Shown in pieces: positions 8,945 through 17,500 of a stretch of DNA of 33,356 nt. This DNA is from Solobacterium sp. Its GTDB lineage: Bacteria > Bacillota_I > Bacilli_A > Erysipelotrichales > Erysipelotrichaceae. The notes under the pieces are model-generated. The model was not told the origin of the DNA. It ran no database searches and was given only the letters and a program-made list of their open reading frames with translations. How positions within the stretch are numbered: the first letter of the stretch is position 1; the number at the start of each line of letters is the position of its first letter. Both the position numbers and the translations under genes were made by a program. The DNA lies in NCBI GenBank assembly GCA_017430925.1, contig JAFRMA010000024.1:1-33356 (forward strand), in the 5' to 3' direction.

Positions 8945-9511
8945 ATGAAGCAGTTTGAATTTATTGAAACAGATATCCCCGGCGTTATAGAAATCCAACC
9001 AACAGTCCATTACGATTCCAGAGGGTATTTCATTGAAACTTATCAGAAGGACCTTTTTGTGGAAGCGGGAATCAACAAAGAGTTCGTGCAGGACAATGAG
9101 AGTATGAGTTCTAAAGGAGTACTACGTGGGTTGCATTTCCAAAAAAGACATACACAAGCGAAACTGATTCGTGTTACCAAAGGGATAATCTTTGATGTTG
9201 CTGTAGACTGCAGACCGAATTCTCCTACTTTCGGTAAATGGACGAGTGTTGTGTTAGATGAAAACAAGAAAAACCTATTCTATGTTCCGGAAGGGTTTGC
9301 ACATGGCTTTCTGGTCTTGTCCGACTATGCTGAGTTTGCCTACAAATGTACAGATTTTTATGATCCCGAATCAGAGGGGGGAATTCTCTGGAATGATCCT
9401 ACAATAGGAATCAAATGGCCGGAGCTGGATATCCCGTTTATAACAAGCGACAGGGATAAAAAGCAGTTACTGTTTAAAGATCAGGATTTCGACTACTTCA
9501 GGAAATATTGA
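8945..9511 (+). CDS. rfbC: dTDP-4-dehydrorhamnose 3,5-epimerase
   Basis: RmlC/RfbC epimerises dTDP-4-keto-6-deoxy-D-glucose at C3 and C5, the third step of dTDP-L-rhamnose synthesis. The 188-residue length fits the family. The cupin fold is recognisable from DSRGYFIETYQ, VLRGLHFQ with the catalytic His at 64, and VPEGFAHGFLVLSD. Tyr133, in FAYKCTDFY, is the likely catalytic tyrosine. GILWNDPTIGIKWP is also standard. A strong GAGGAAAGGG ribosome site precedes the ATG. The enzyme is cytosolic and hands its product to RfbD, encoded next. Identification is firm. Confidence 0.97.
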   Translation: MKQFEFIETDIPGVIEIQPTVHYDSRGYFIETYQKDLFVEAGINKEFVQDNESMSSKGVLRGLHFQKRHTQAKLIRVTKGIIFDVAVDCRPNSPTFGKWTSVVLDENKKNLFYVPEGFAHGFLVLSDYAEFAYKCTDFYDPESEGGILWNDPTIGIKWPELDIPFITSDRDKKQLLFKDQDFDYFRKY

Positions 9512-9553
9512 AATCTGAAAGAATCTGCTTGGAGAAACGGAGGACTGACCAGA

Positions 9554-10420
9554 ATGAGCATACTTGTTACCGGAGTAAACGGACAGTTAGGCCATGATGT
9601 TATTGAAGAGCTGAACAGAAGAGGTATTCCTGCTGTCGGCATCGATAAGGATGATTTGGATATTACAGACAGCTCTGCTGTACATGCATACATTCGTGAT
9701 TTACAGCCTACGGCAGTGATCCATTGTGCAGCATATACAGCAGTAGATAAAGCAGAAACAGAGCCCGAAGAGTGTTATAAGGTAAACCGTGACGGAACTC
9801 GGTATATTGCGGAAGCCTGCCGTGATAACGATTCATCCATGCTGTATATCTCTACAGATTACGTATTTCCGGGTGTTGGTGATATACCGTTTGAAACAGA
9901 TGATGAGACCGGTCCGATGAATGTTTACGGGGCATCCAAACTGGCCGGAGAGACAGCCGTCAAAGAGATACTGACGAAGTATTATATCGTACGTATATCC
10001 TGGCTGTTCGGAACTAACGGTCATAATTATGTAAAGACAATGCTGAAATTATCGCAGACCAGAGATTCGCTTACAATCGTAGATGATCAGGTTGGATCTC
10101 CGACATATTCAGCAGATCTTGCTGTTTTGCTTTGTGATATTATCACGAGCGAGAGATACGGAACCTACCACGCACATAATGAAGGTGAGTGTTCGTGGGC
10201 AGAATTTTCACGCGAGATATTTAAACTTGCAGGAAGGGATACATCAGTGATTCCTATCTGCAGTGAAGAATATGAAACTTTGGCTGTACGGCCTAAAAAT
10301 TCCCGTCTGTCCCTAAAGTCTTTGGATGATGCCGGGTTTGCACATTTGCCGCATTGGCGGGATGCTTTGAAGAGGTATCTACTAATAGAAATCTCGGAAA
10401 AAGATAATATGAGCCAATAA
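9554..10420 (+). CDS. rfbD: dTDP-4-dehydrorhamnose reductase
   Basis: RmlD/RfbD reduces dTDP-4-keto-L-rhamnose to dTDP-L-rhamnose with NAD(P)H. The 288 residues show the extended-SDR Rossmann motif TGVNGQLG at 6-13 and the catalytic block STDYVF at 100-105. YGASK supplies the active-site Tyr125 and Lys129. AAYTAVDKAE at 59-68 is specific to RmlD. The motif after STDYVF reads PG where DG is usual, a minor change. A GGAGG site lies upstream. It closes the + strand operon; rfbA and rfbB are absent here and must be encoded elsewhere if the pathway is complete. Confidence 0.97.
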   Translation: MSILVTGVNGQLGHDVIEELNRRGIPAVGIDKDDLDITDSSAVHAYIRDLQPTAVIHCAAYTAVDKAETEPEECYKVNRDGTRYIAEACRDNDSSMLYISTDYVFPGVGDIPFETDDETGPMNVYGASKLAGETAVKEILTKYYIVRISWLFGTNGHNYVKTMLKLSQTRDSLTIVDDQVGSPTYSADLAVLLCDIITSERYGTYHAHNEGECSWAEFSREIFKLAGRDTSVIPICSEEYETLAVRPKNSRLSLKSLDDAGFAHLPHWRDALKRYLLIEISEKDNMSQ

Positions 10421-10472
10421 TTATTACTCCTCAAAAGCATGCATAGGCTTCCACAAGTTTTAACTAAGAATT

Positions 10473-10502
10473 AAAGAATTATATTCGCTTATATAATTCT
10501 TT
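10473..10502. terminator. Candidate bidirectional terminator between convergent genes
   Basis: A perfect 12-bp inverted repeat (arms 10473-10484 and 10491-10502, six-base loop) lies where the rfbD operon and the minus-strand glycosyltransferase converge. It overlaps the last codons of the latter. The arms are AT-rich and begin or end in A or T runs, so it could stop transcription from both sides. The stem is weak in G+C, so this is a moderate call. Confidence 0.45.
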
Positions 10503-11549
10503 CAACACTTTAACGATAGTATTATTAAATGACGTTTTGACAGGTATTCTAGCCGCATTAATATAAGACTGGATATCACCTTTTTTTAAAAGATTTGCCG
10601 GTTCCCAGTTCACCGGATTCTCACGATAATACTGCTGTGCAAGTTTGAATCTTGGTAATGCTAAAGTCTTTATAATTAACTGCCGAAGCTCATTATCATT
10701 TAGATGTTGTGAGGCTTCTTTTATGTATGATAGAAACCAACCGGCCATTTCGAAATATAGAAGTCGTTCGATTCTCTGGCAATCATCTTCTTCTCGTTTA
10801 TCGAGGAACTTCAGCTGATACTTTTTGATGGCATCCAGATCGTCCATGGCATGCATGGAAAACTTGCTTGTACCGCCGGTAGATTGCTGATAAGCATAGA
10901 GAATATCGGACAGATAATATGCATTATCAATTGACTGGAGCAGGTGTAAGTTCATGATAAGATCGTCTCCCCAAAACACTCTCTCTGCCTGTTCAGGAAG
11001 GTGGTTAAGAAGTTTGTTATTGTATAGTTTATTACAGAGATTCGTTGTCAGATTTGAAGTGTCCCAGAAACTGCATAGTAGTTTAGGATATTCATTCCTG
11101 TAAAACGTTTGTTTATCAACGAGCTTATTCTGTTTTACCAGCTGTACCGAGCGATAAAGATGATTATACTTTTTGATGAATCCAAATTGTACAACTGAGG
11201 GTTCATCATCCAGGTTGAATACTTTATCATACAATCTTTGGAATACAGACTTGTTGCGATAGTAATCATCCGCATCACAATACGTAAAATACCTGCTTGT
11301 GACGAATCTTGTTCCGTACAGACGGGCAGAGAATGATCCTTGATTTTCAGTCTCATGGTATTTAAATCGGCTGTCCCGGGAACTGTAGCTTTGGCATATT
11401 ACCGAACTACTGTCAGTAGATCCATCATTAACCATGATCACTTCATAATTAGTAAAAGACTGGGATGCGATGGAATCTAAGCATCTTGTTAAGTATTTCT
11501 CCGCATTGTATATCGGGATAATAATTGTGATCCAACTCTGTTCGTTCAT
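10479..11549 (-). CDS. GT2 family glycosyltransferase
   Basis: A 356-residue GT-A glycosyltransferase on the opposite strand to the main locus. ITIIIPIYNAEKYLTRCLDSI opens it in the usual way, NDGSTD is at 41-46 and the metal-binding DADD at 92-95. The C-terminal half contains FWGDDLIMNLHLLQ, a common acceptor-side block in capsule and teichoic-acid GT2 enzymes. It ends with Lys/Arg-rich residues and no membrane helix. It lies 62 nt downstream of the metallophosphoesterase gene. A TATAAT-like box in that gap suggests it could have its own promoter. The substrate is unknown. Confidence 0.88.
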   Translation of the reverse strand: MNEQSWITIIIPIYNAEKYLTRCLDSIASQSFTNYEVIMVNDGSTDSSSVICQSYSSRDSRFKYHETENQGSFSARLYGTRFVTSRYFTYCDADDYYRNKSVFQRLYDKVFNLDDEPSVVQFGFIKKYNHLYRSVQLVKQNKLVDKQTFYRNEYPKLLCSFWDTSNLTTNLCNKLYNNKLLNHLPEQAERVFWGDDLIMNLHLLQSIDNAYYLSDILYAYQQSTGGTSKFSMHAMDDLDAIKKYQLKFLDKREEDDCQRIERLLYFEMAGWFLSYIKEASQHLNDNELRQLIIKTLALPRFKLAQQYYRENPVNWEPANLLKKGDIQSYINAARIPVKTSFNNTIVKVLKELYKRI

Positions 11550-11611
11550 TTCTTTTAAATTATATATTACACCACGCTTTTAAGGATATCAGGTATTTAC
11601 ACCGGCAGGTA

Positions 11612-12475
11612 TTACTTTCCCCTGAAATCCACTACTACTACCTCCGGTATATTATTCACCCGTGGTATTTTTTCTGTACTTCCCAATCCCCTTGACAGGA
11701 TCATATGCTTGTTCCCATCAGAGGAGTCATATAAACCATATTCCTTTCCACAGAACCATCCCTGATCCGGTGCATATAATCCGCCGATGAGGGGAATCTG
11801 TATCTGCCCTCCGTGAGAATGTCCGCTGAATATACAATCTACATCCCATGCGTCCAGTGAGCCGTTAATGATCCAGCATACCGGCATATGACACATCAGG
11901 ATCGTATACAGATCTGTATCCTGGTATTCCTTCAGGAAGTCTGATTCCTGCTTACGATTATTCTCTATCGCATATCTCTCCGGCAGGCAGTAACCGTAGA
12001 TTCCTCCAAGACGTACATCCTGTCCGTTAATGGAAATATCTTCCCAAGCATATTCCAGCACATGTGCACCCGCTTCCTCGTATACTGCTGTGATATCTGT
12101 TCCGTAACGTTGCTCATAAACATCCTCATGATTCCCGTAGGAGACATATACAGGTGCTATCGGAGCCAGGCTGCGGATCAGTTCTTCTGCAATCTCTGTC
12201 GTCTCTTCGTCATAGTTCAGCAGATCTCCGGTAATCAGAATCATATCCGCATCCTGCTGCCTGACCAGGGATACCAGTTCCTCGTTGTTTTCCCCGAATA
12301 CACTGTTATGCAGATCGGTAAGCTGGACGACGCGGAAATCATGAGAAAGCCTGTCCGAGGTAATCTCGTAGTATGAACATTCCAGCCAGTTCTTTGATGT
12401 ATAAATACTAAAACCTGTCAGGATGATCAGTAGCAGTAAGATAATGACAACGATCTTTTTCATCGTCTGTATCAT
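11612..12475 (-). CDS. Membrane-anchored metallophosphoesterase (YkuE-like)
   Basis: A 287-residue calcineurin-type phosphoesterase. An N-terminal hydrophobic segment (residues 5-25, VVIILLLLIILTGFSIY) should anchor it with the catalytic domain outside. Metal-binding motifs appear in order: TDLHNS, ITGDLLNYDEE, SYGNHEDVY and FSGHSHGGQIQIP. Spacing and the GHSHGGQ block match the COG1408/YkuE group. Known members hydrolyse UDP-diacylglucosamine or other phosphoesters; this one's substrate cannot be told from sequence. It starts 59 nt from the divergent ABC exporter gene, so the two probably share a promoter region. Catalytic residues look intact. Confidence 0.9.
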   Translation of the reverse strand: MIQTMKKIVVIILLLLIILTGFSIYTSKNWLECSYYEITSDRLSHDFRVVQLTDLHNSVFGENNEELVSLVRQQDADMILITGDLLNYDEETTEIAEELIRSLAPIAPVYVSYGNHEDVYEQRYGTDITAVYEEAGAHVLEYAWEDISINGQDVRLGGIYGYCLPERYAIENNRKQESDFLKEYQDTDLYTILMCHMPVCWIINGSLDAWDVDCIFSGHSHGGQIQIPLIGGLYAPDQGWFCGKEYGLYDSSDGNKHMILSRGLGSTEKIPRVNNIPEVVVVDFRGK

Positions 12476-12534
12476 ACCGCAATCCTGTGCATGAAGGAAA
12501 ACAGAAATATCTTCCAGTTGTTAAATTCCGATAA

Positions 12535-14331
12535 ATGATAGACAATTTAAACATGAGTGAAGACAGAAACCAGACAACAGAGACAGCAGCATTCCGTTCT
12601 CTGGACACATTATATAAACGCTGGAAAGAAGGCACCTTCGGAGAGATCCTGGAAGACTGGAAATGGATCTTTTCCTATTCCAGCCGGTACAAGGGAACAA
12701 TCGTCTTCTATACATTCCTCGGTATCTTCAGCTCTACCCTGGCTCTCGTTTCCGGGGTCGTCAGTAAGTACATCATTGATATCGTCACCGGCTACCAGTA
12801 TGAAAAGCTTGGTATTCTGATTGCCCTGTATGTTGGCAGTTCCATCTTCAGCCTGGTCTTTTCAAGTCTGTTGAGCAGGGTTACCGCAAAACTCTCCCTG
12901 CGGATCAACCATGAGATCCAGGCGGATATCTTTGACAAGATCATGGACGCAAAATGGCTGGAGATCTCCAAGTACAGGAACGGGGATATCCTGAACCGTT
13001 TCAACGGGGATGTCAGCGCGATTGCGAATAACGCTGTCTCCTGGATCCCGAATATTATCATTGCGGTCTACAGCTTCATTGCGACATTCGTGGTGATCTG
13101 GCACTACAGCAAGCTCATGTCTGTGCTGTCGTTCGCGTCCGCACCGGTGATGCTGCTGATGAGCCGTTTTGTTATCCGCAAGCAGCGTGAGTATAACCGC
13201 AAGACCCGGGAGATCTCTTCCAAGGTCATGACCTTCGAGGTGGAAACTTTCTACAACATGGATACGATCAAGTCTTTCGGGATCGCTCCTCTCTACGGCA
13301 GAAAACTCAGAGAATGGCAGGATAAATACAAGGATATCTATCTCGACTTTAATTTATTCAGTATCCAGGCTAAGGCTTTCATGTCCCTGGTAGGCAGGAT
13401 CGTCCAGTTTATCGTGTTCGGTTACTGCCTGTATCTGCTTTGGACACATGAGATCACCTACGGTACGATGACCCTGTTCCTGACCCAGAGAGCCCGGATG
13501 ACTTCTGCGTTTAATAATATTATCTCGGTCGTACCGTCTTTCCTGTCAGCTTCGGTATCTGCCCACCGTTTGCGTGAACTGGTTGACCTGCCGAAGGAGG
13601 ACCACATTCCCGCAGAGGCGGAAGTGAGCGGGAAGTTGTCCGTTGTGATGGAAGATGTAAGTTTCGGCTATGAAGAGAATACACCGGTATTTACGGATGT
13701 GCAGTTTACGGCAGAACCGGGTGAGATCGTTGCACTTGTCGGTCCTTCCGGTCAGGGCAAGACGACGATGATGCGTCTGATCCTCGGGCTGGTAAGTCCC
13801 CTGCAGGGTAAAGCAGGAATACTCAGCGAAGATCATATCTTTACACCGGGCAATGCCGATATCCGCAGGTATTTCTCCTATGTGCCCCAGGGGAATACGA
13901 TCCTCTCCGGCACCATCGCTGAGAATATGCGTATCGTAAAGGAAGATGCCACAGACGAAGAGATCATCGCCTGTTTGAAGAGCGCCTGTGCCTGGGAGTT
14001 CGTGGAACGGATGCCGCTGGGAATCAATAGTCCTGTGGGAGAGCGAGGCAAAGGACTTTCGGAGGGACAGGCCCAGCGTATTGCGATTGCCAGAGCGTTA
14101 CTGCGTGATGCCCCGGTATTATTGCTGGATGAGGCAACCTCTGCCCTGGATGTCACGACCGAACGCAATGTGCTCCGCAATATCATGCAGGATCATCAGG
14201 AACGTACCTGTATCGTGACTACCCACAGGCCAAGTGTTTTGGGCATCTGCCAGCGTGTCTACGGTGTGCAGGGCGGCAAAGTCCGCGAACTGGATGAGGA
14301 AGAGTCTGCAGAACTGGCGATGGAGTTCTGA
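12535..14331 (+). CDS. Type I ABC exporter, fused permease and ATPase
   Basis: A 598-residue half-transporter. Residues 1-55 are hydrophilic, about 55-330 form the six-helix exporter membrane domain, and 365-598 the ATPase. The ATPase shows Walker A GPSGQGKTT at 403-411, Q-loop Gln452, signature LSEGQ at 508-512, Walker B VLLLDE at 528-533 and H-loop His564. No N-terminal C39 peptidase is fused, so it would not cleave a leader itself. A start at 12553 is equally possible, since neither ATG has a clear ribosome site. It lies 185 nt upstream of the giant exoprotein gene. Export of a peptide, a lipid-linked substrate or a drug are all compatible, and a role with the small EF-hand peptides downstream is only a hypothesis. 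Confidence 0.9.
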   Translation: MIDNLNMSEDRNQTTETAAFRSLDTLYKRWKEGTFGEILEDWKWIFSYSSRYKGTIVFYTFLGIFSSTLALVSGVVSKYIIDIVTGYQYEKLGILIALYVGSSIFSLVFSSLLSRVTAKLSLRINHEIQADIFDKIMDAKWLEISKYRNGDILNRFNGDVSAIANNAVSWIPNIIIAVYSFIATFVVIWHYSKLMSVLSFASAPVMLLMSRFVIRKQREYNRKTREISSKVMTFEVETFYNMDTIKSFGIAPLYGRKLREWQDKYKDIYLDFNLFSIQAKAFMSLVGRIVQFIVFGYCLYLLWTHEITYGTMTLFLTQRARMTSAFNNIISVVPSFLSASVSAHRLRELVDLPKEDHIPAEAEVSGKLSVVMEDVSFGYEENTPVFTDVQFTAEPGEIVALVGPSGQGKTTMMRLILGLVSPLQGKAGILSEDHIFTPGNADIRRYFSYVPQGNTILSGTIAENMRIVKEDATDEEIIACLKSACAWEFVERMPLGINSPVGERGKGLSEGQAQRIAIARALLRDAPVLLLDEATSALDVTTERNVLRNIMQDHQERTCIVTTHRPSVLGICQRVYGVQGGKVRELDEEESAELAMEF

Positions 14332-14369
14332 GATAAGAGGGAAAAACTATAGCCTCAATATTTCTATTT

Positions 14370-14405
14370 ATGCTGGAAAATACAATTAAATGCTGGTAAA
14401 TACAC
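14370..14405 (+). promoter_or_regulatory. Direct repeat upstream of the first giant exoprotein gene
   Basis: Two near-identical copies of TGCTGGnAAATACA start at 14371 and 14391, 20 bp apart, which is close to two helical turns. They lie in the 184-nt AT-rich gap between the ABC exporter and the exoprotein gene. The arrangement suggests a binding site for a dimeric regulator. The only partial relative I found upstream of the second exoprotein gene is a GCTGGTATAAA at 20042, so a shared regulator is speculative. Confidence 0.35.
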
Positions 14406-14515
14406 AACTTTTAGTTTATATGTATTTAAAAACTTGGAATAATATAGCATAATTATCGTGGAAAAGTGTCCAATTGCTTTTGCTATGCAAAAAGTATGAC
14501 ACAGGAGGACAGGAA

Positions 14516-17500
14516 ATGAACAAAAAAGTTTTGTCTGTTATTCTATCAGCGCTGATGAGTGTCAGTGTACTGCAGACACCAGTGTTTGCAGCGGGAGAAG
14601 AACCCGAAGCTGATGGTCATGAAGTAGTAACAGAAGTACAGAAAAATACAGTAGAAGAGATTGAAGAAGTACAGGAGCCCGAAGAAGAGGGAGAAAACCT
14701 CGAGGAACCTGCAGAAGAAACTCCGGAAGTAGCGGAGGAATCAGAGACTCCTGTAGTTATGGAAGTTCCTGAAGAAACAGAAGAACCGGAAGAAACACCG
14801 GTGATCCAGGAGGAGACCGAAGAGCCGGAAGAACCCGAAGCTTCCGAAGTCACTGAGCCTGAAGAGACCGAAGAGCCTGCAGAGAGCGAGGATCTTTTGA
14901 TTGCGGAAGAAGAGTCAGAAGAAGATGTTGTACTTACGGAAACACCGGAAGAAGAACCGGAAGTGACACTGATCACACCGGAGCCGGTGACCTACAATGG
15001 TGTAACAGTAACTGTCAACTATCTCTCTGACACTTTTGGCGGCAAAGAAGTTACACTGGTCGTTGGAGAACCCGGTGAAACAGAAAAAGAAGCTCTCAAA
15101 GCCCTTGGCAGATCTTTCAAAGCGGTCGATATCACATTCATTGACGAAGAAGGCAATCCTGTCCAGCCTGAAGAAGGAAAGAATGTATCGGTATCGCTTG
15201 AAGCAGAAAGTTTGAAAGATACCGAGAACTATGGAGTTGTGCATGTCGACGGTGAAGGAAACATCACCGAGATGGATGTGGTACCGGAAGTTACAAATAC
15301 AGTCACAGAACATGTGAAAGTCGGCGAAACGACCAGAACGGTTGAAGTTCCTGCAGAGACAGAGACCGTAGAAGTACAGGATTATAAAGAAGAGACATAC
15401 ATGGAGTATGAACTGACAGAACAGACGGTCGAAGTACCGGCAGTCATTTCCTATCGTTATGTGCGCAAGAGCAGAGAAGTAGAAGTAACGCAAGGCACAT
15501 GGGGATTCTTCAACTATGGAAAATCCGGACAGAACCAGACACGCACAGAGTACTACTATGAGAAAGAACCATATGTTGTAAGGGAAGCGTACACTTATTC
15601 GACGTGGAAAAGAATTCCTGTGCAGAAGACAAGGACAGTCCCTGCTGGAACACGTAATGAAACAAGAGTTGTTAAGGAAGCCTATTCCTACGAAGTGACA
15701 GAAGATGTCTATGAAGATGTTGTATACAACGATGTACAGACATCCTTTGAGGCAGGGAGTTTCTCTGTCTATGCGGTGATCGGCGGCTCAACCGATGATG
15801 AAGCGCGGGCAATTGTCAATTTCTACGGTATAGATGATGCATTGATCAATACATATTTTGTTAAGAACAGTGATCAGCTCCCACCGGAGAATGACGAAGA
15901 CAGAGATCCTGCAGTACAGTATATCGATGAGATCGTCACTGACCCGGGTATCGGCGGAGTCCTGACAGGGAATCTGGTTTTTGTCGGCTGGTATATCAGC
16001 GAGACGGGAAATAAGGACTATACCACAGCAACGACACCTAAGACCATTGACGGGATCCGCACCTATCTCGCCAACATGGATATTACCGAAGGGGATGTTG
16101 TCAATATCTATGCAATGATCTTCAAGGTATTCACAATCACATACTTTGATGAAGCCAATATTTCGATGGGTTCTGATGAAGTTAAGATCCTGTCCAACGA
16201 GAGCAGCGGAGCCTATACAGTCAATAAGACTTATATACCTGTTGATCCTACGAAGAGTTTTGAGGGCTGGCTGACCGATAACGATGCGCATATTGCGGAT
16301 GCGACATACAACGGTGAAAGTGTATCGGAACCGTATAAGATGGGTACGACAATGAATGTCTCCGGGGATATCATTTTCACGGTATCTGCACCGAAAGGAC
16401 GCTGGCTTGTCTTTGACGAAAACGGAAAAGGCGCAACGTATAACGCGCCGCAGTTTGTCAAGGACGGGGCTGTGACCAAGGCGCCGACATTGGAAATGCA
16501 GCGTCTCGGCTATACATTTGTCGGCTGGTATACTGAGAGATATGCGGATGACGAAACGCCGGATGAAGCAAACAAGTTTACCTTCGGCGGTGAACTGACA
16601 GAGAATCCGACAACGATCTACGCCAAGTGGACCTCTGCGACATCTGCGGAATATACCGTGCTCTACTGGCTGCAGGATGTCAGCGGTACGGGGTACGATT
16701 TTGATAAGTCCGAGACGGTGACCGGAACTGTCGGCACAGCCATTACCGTCACTCAGAACAACAATACAGTCAGAGTTACGGGAGTGCCGGACTACACCGT
16801 TGCCAATGGTTTCAGCTATGACCACAGCGATACAGGAAAAACGGTAACCGCGGAAGGCAATACTGTAGTGAATGTGTACATCAACAGAAACAGCTATACA
16901 CTGACCTTCCAGATCTATGATTATACTTATACAGTTTCTACAAATGATAATGATAATAATCCGGCAAAATACGGAGATGTGAACGGACAGAAAGCCAGAG
17001 TCTACTGGCGAAACGGAGCGTTCAGAACTACTGACAGAAACAACGGCCCGATTTATAACGGAACCGTCTATACCCGCTCCAACAGCCAGTCATGGACCGC
17101 AATAAAGACGATTACTGCACTGTATGAGCAGAATATTTCCAGTTACTTCCCGATCGTCGGGGATAACGGAACCACCTACAACAACGGAGAACGCTGGGAA
17201 CCGCAGGCGAACACTCTTGGCTGGCACGAGGTTATGGTATACATCGATTCCATGCCGAATGACAATGTCACATTCCACCTGAATACAGCGAACCGTCCGC
17301 TGAAGACGATGAACTACTATGTTGAAGCACTGCCGACGGATACCGAGAATGTGGTTACGCATAAAGGCACCAGATATGTGCTGTTCAACTCAATCAGTGC
17401 CAGGTATAACGGGGTAACCGTGGAAGACTTCGTGGAACTTGATGGTTTCGCACGCGTTGAAGCGACACGGACAGTCAACGGAGACGCCCTGACACCGGTC

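Noticed and set aside
14617..14976. Ser-rich minus-strand frame opposite the Glu/Pro stalk
   Set aside because: Reverse complement of GAA/GAG/CCG repeats reads as Ser/Gly/Val runs; a composition artefact, seen also opposite the second stalk.
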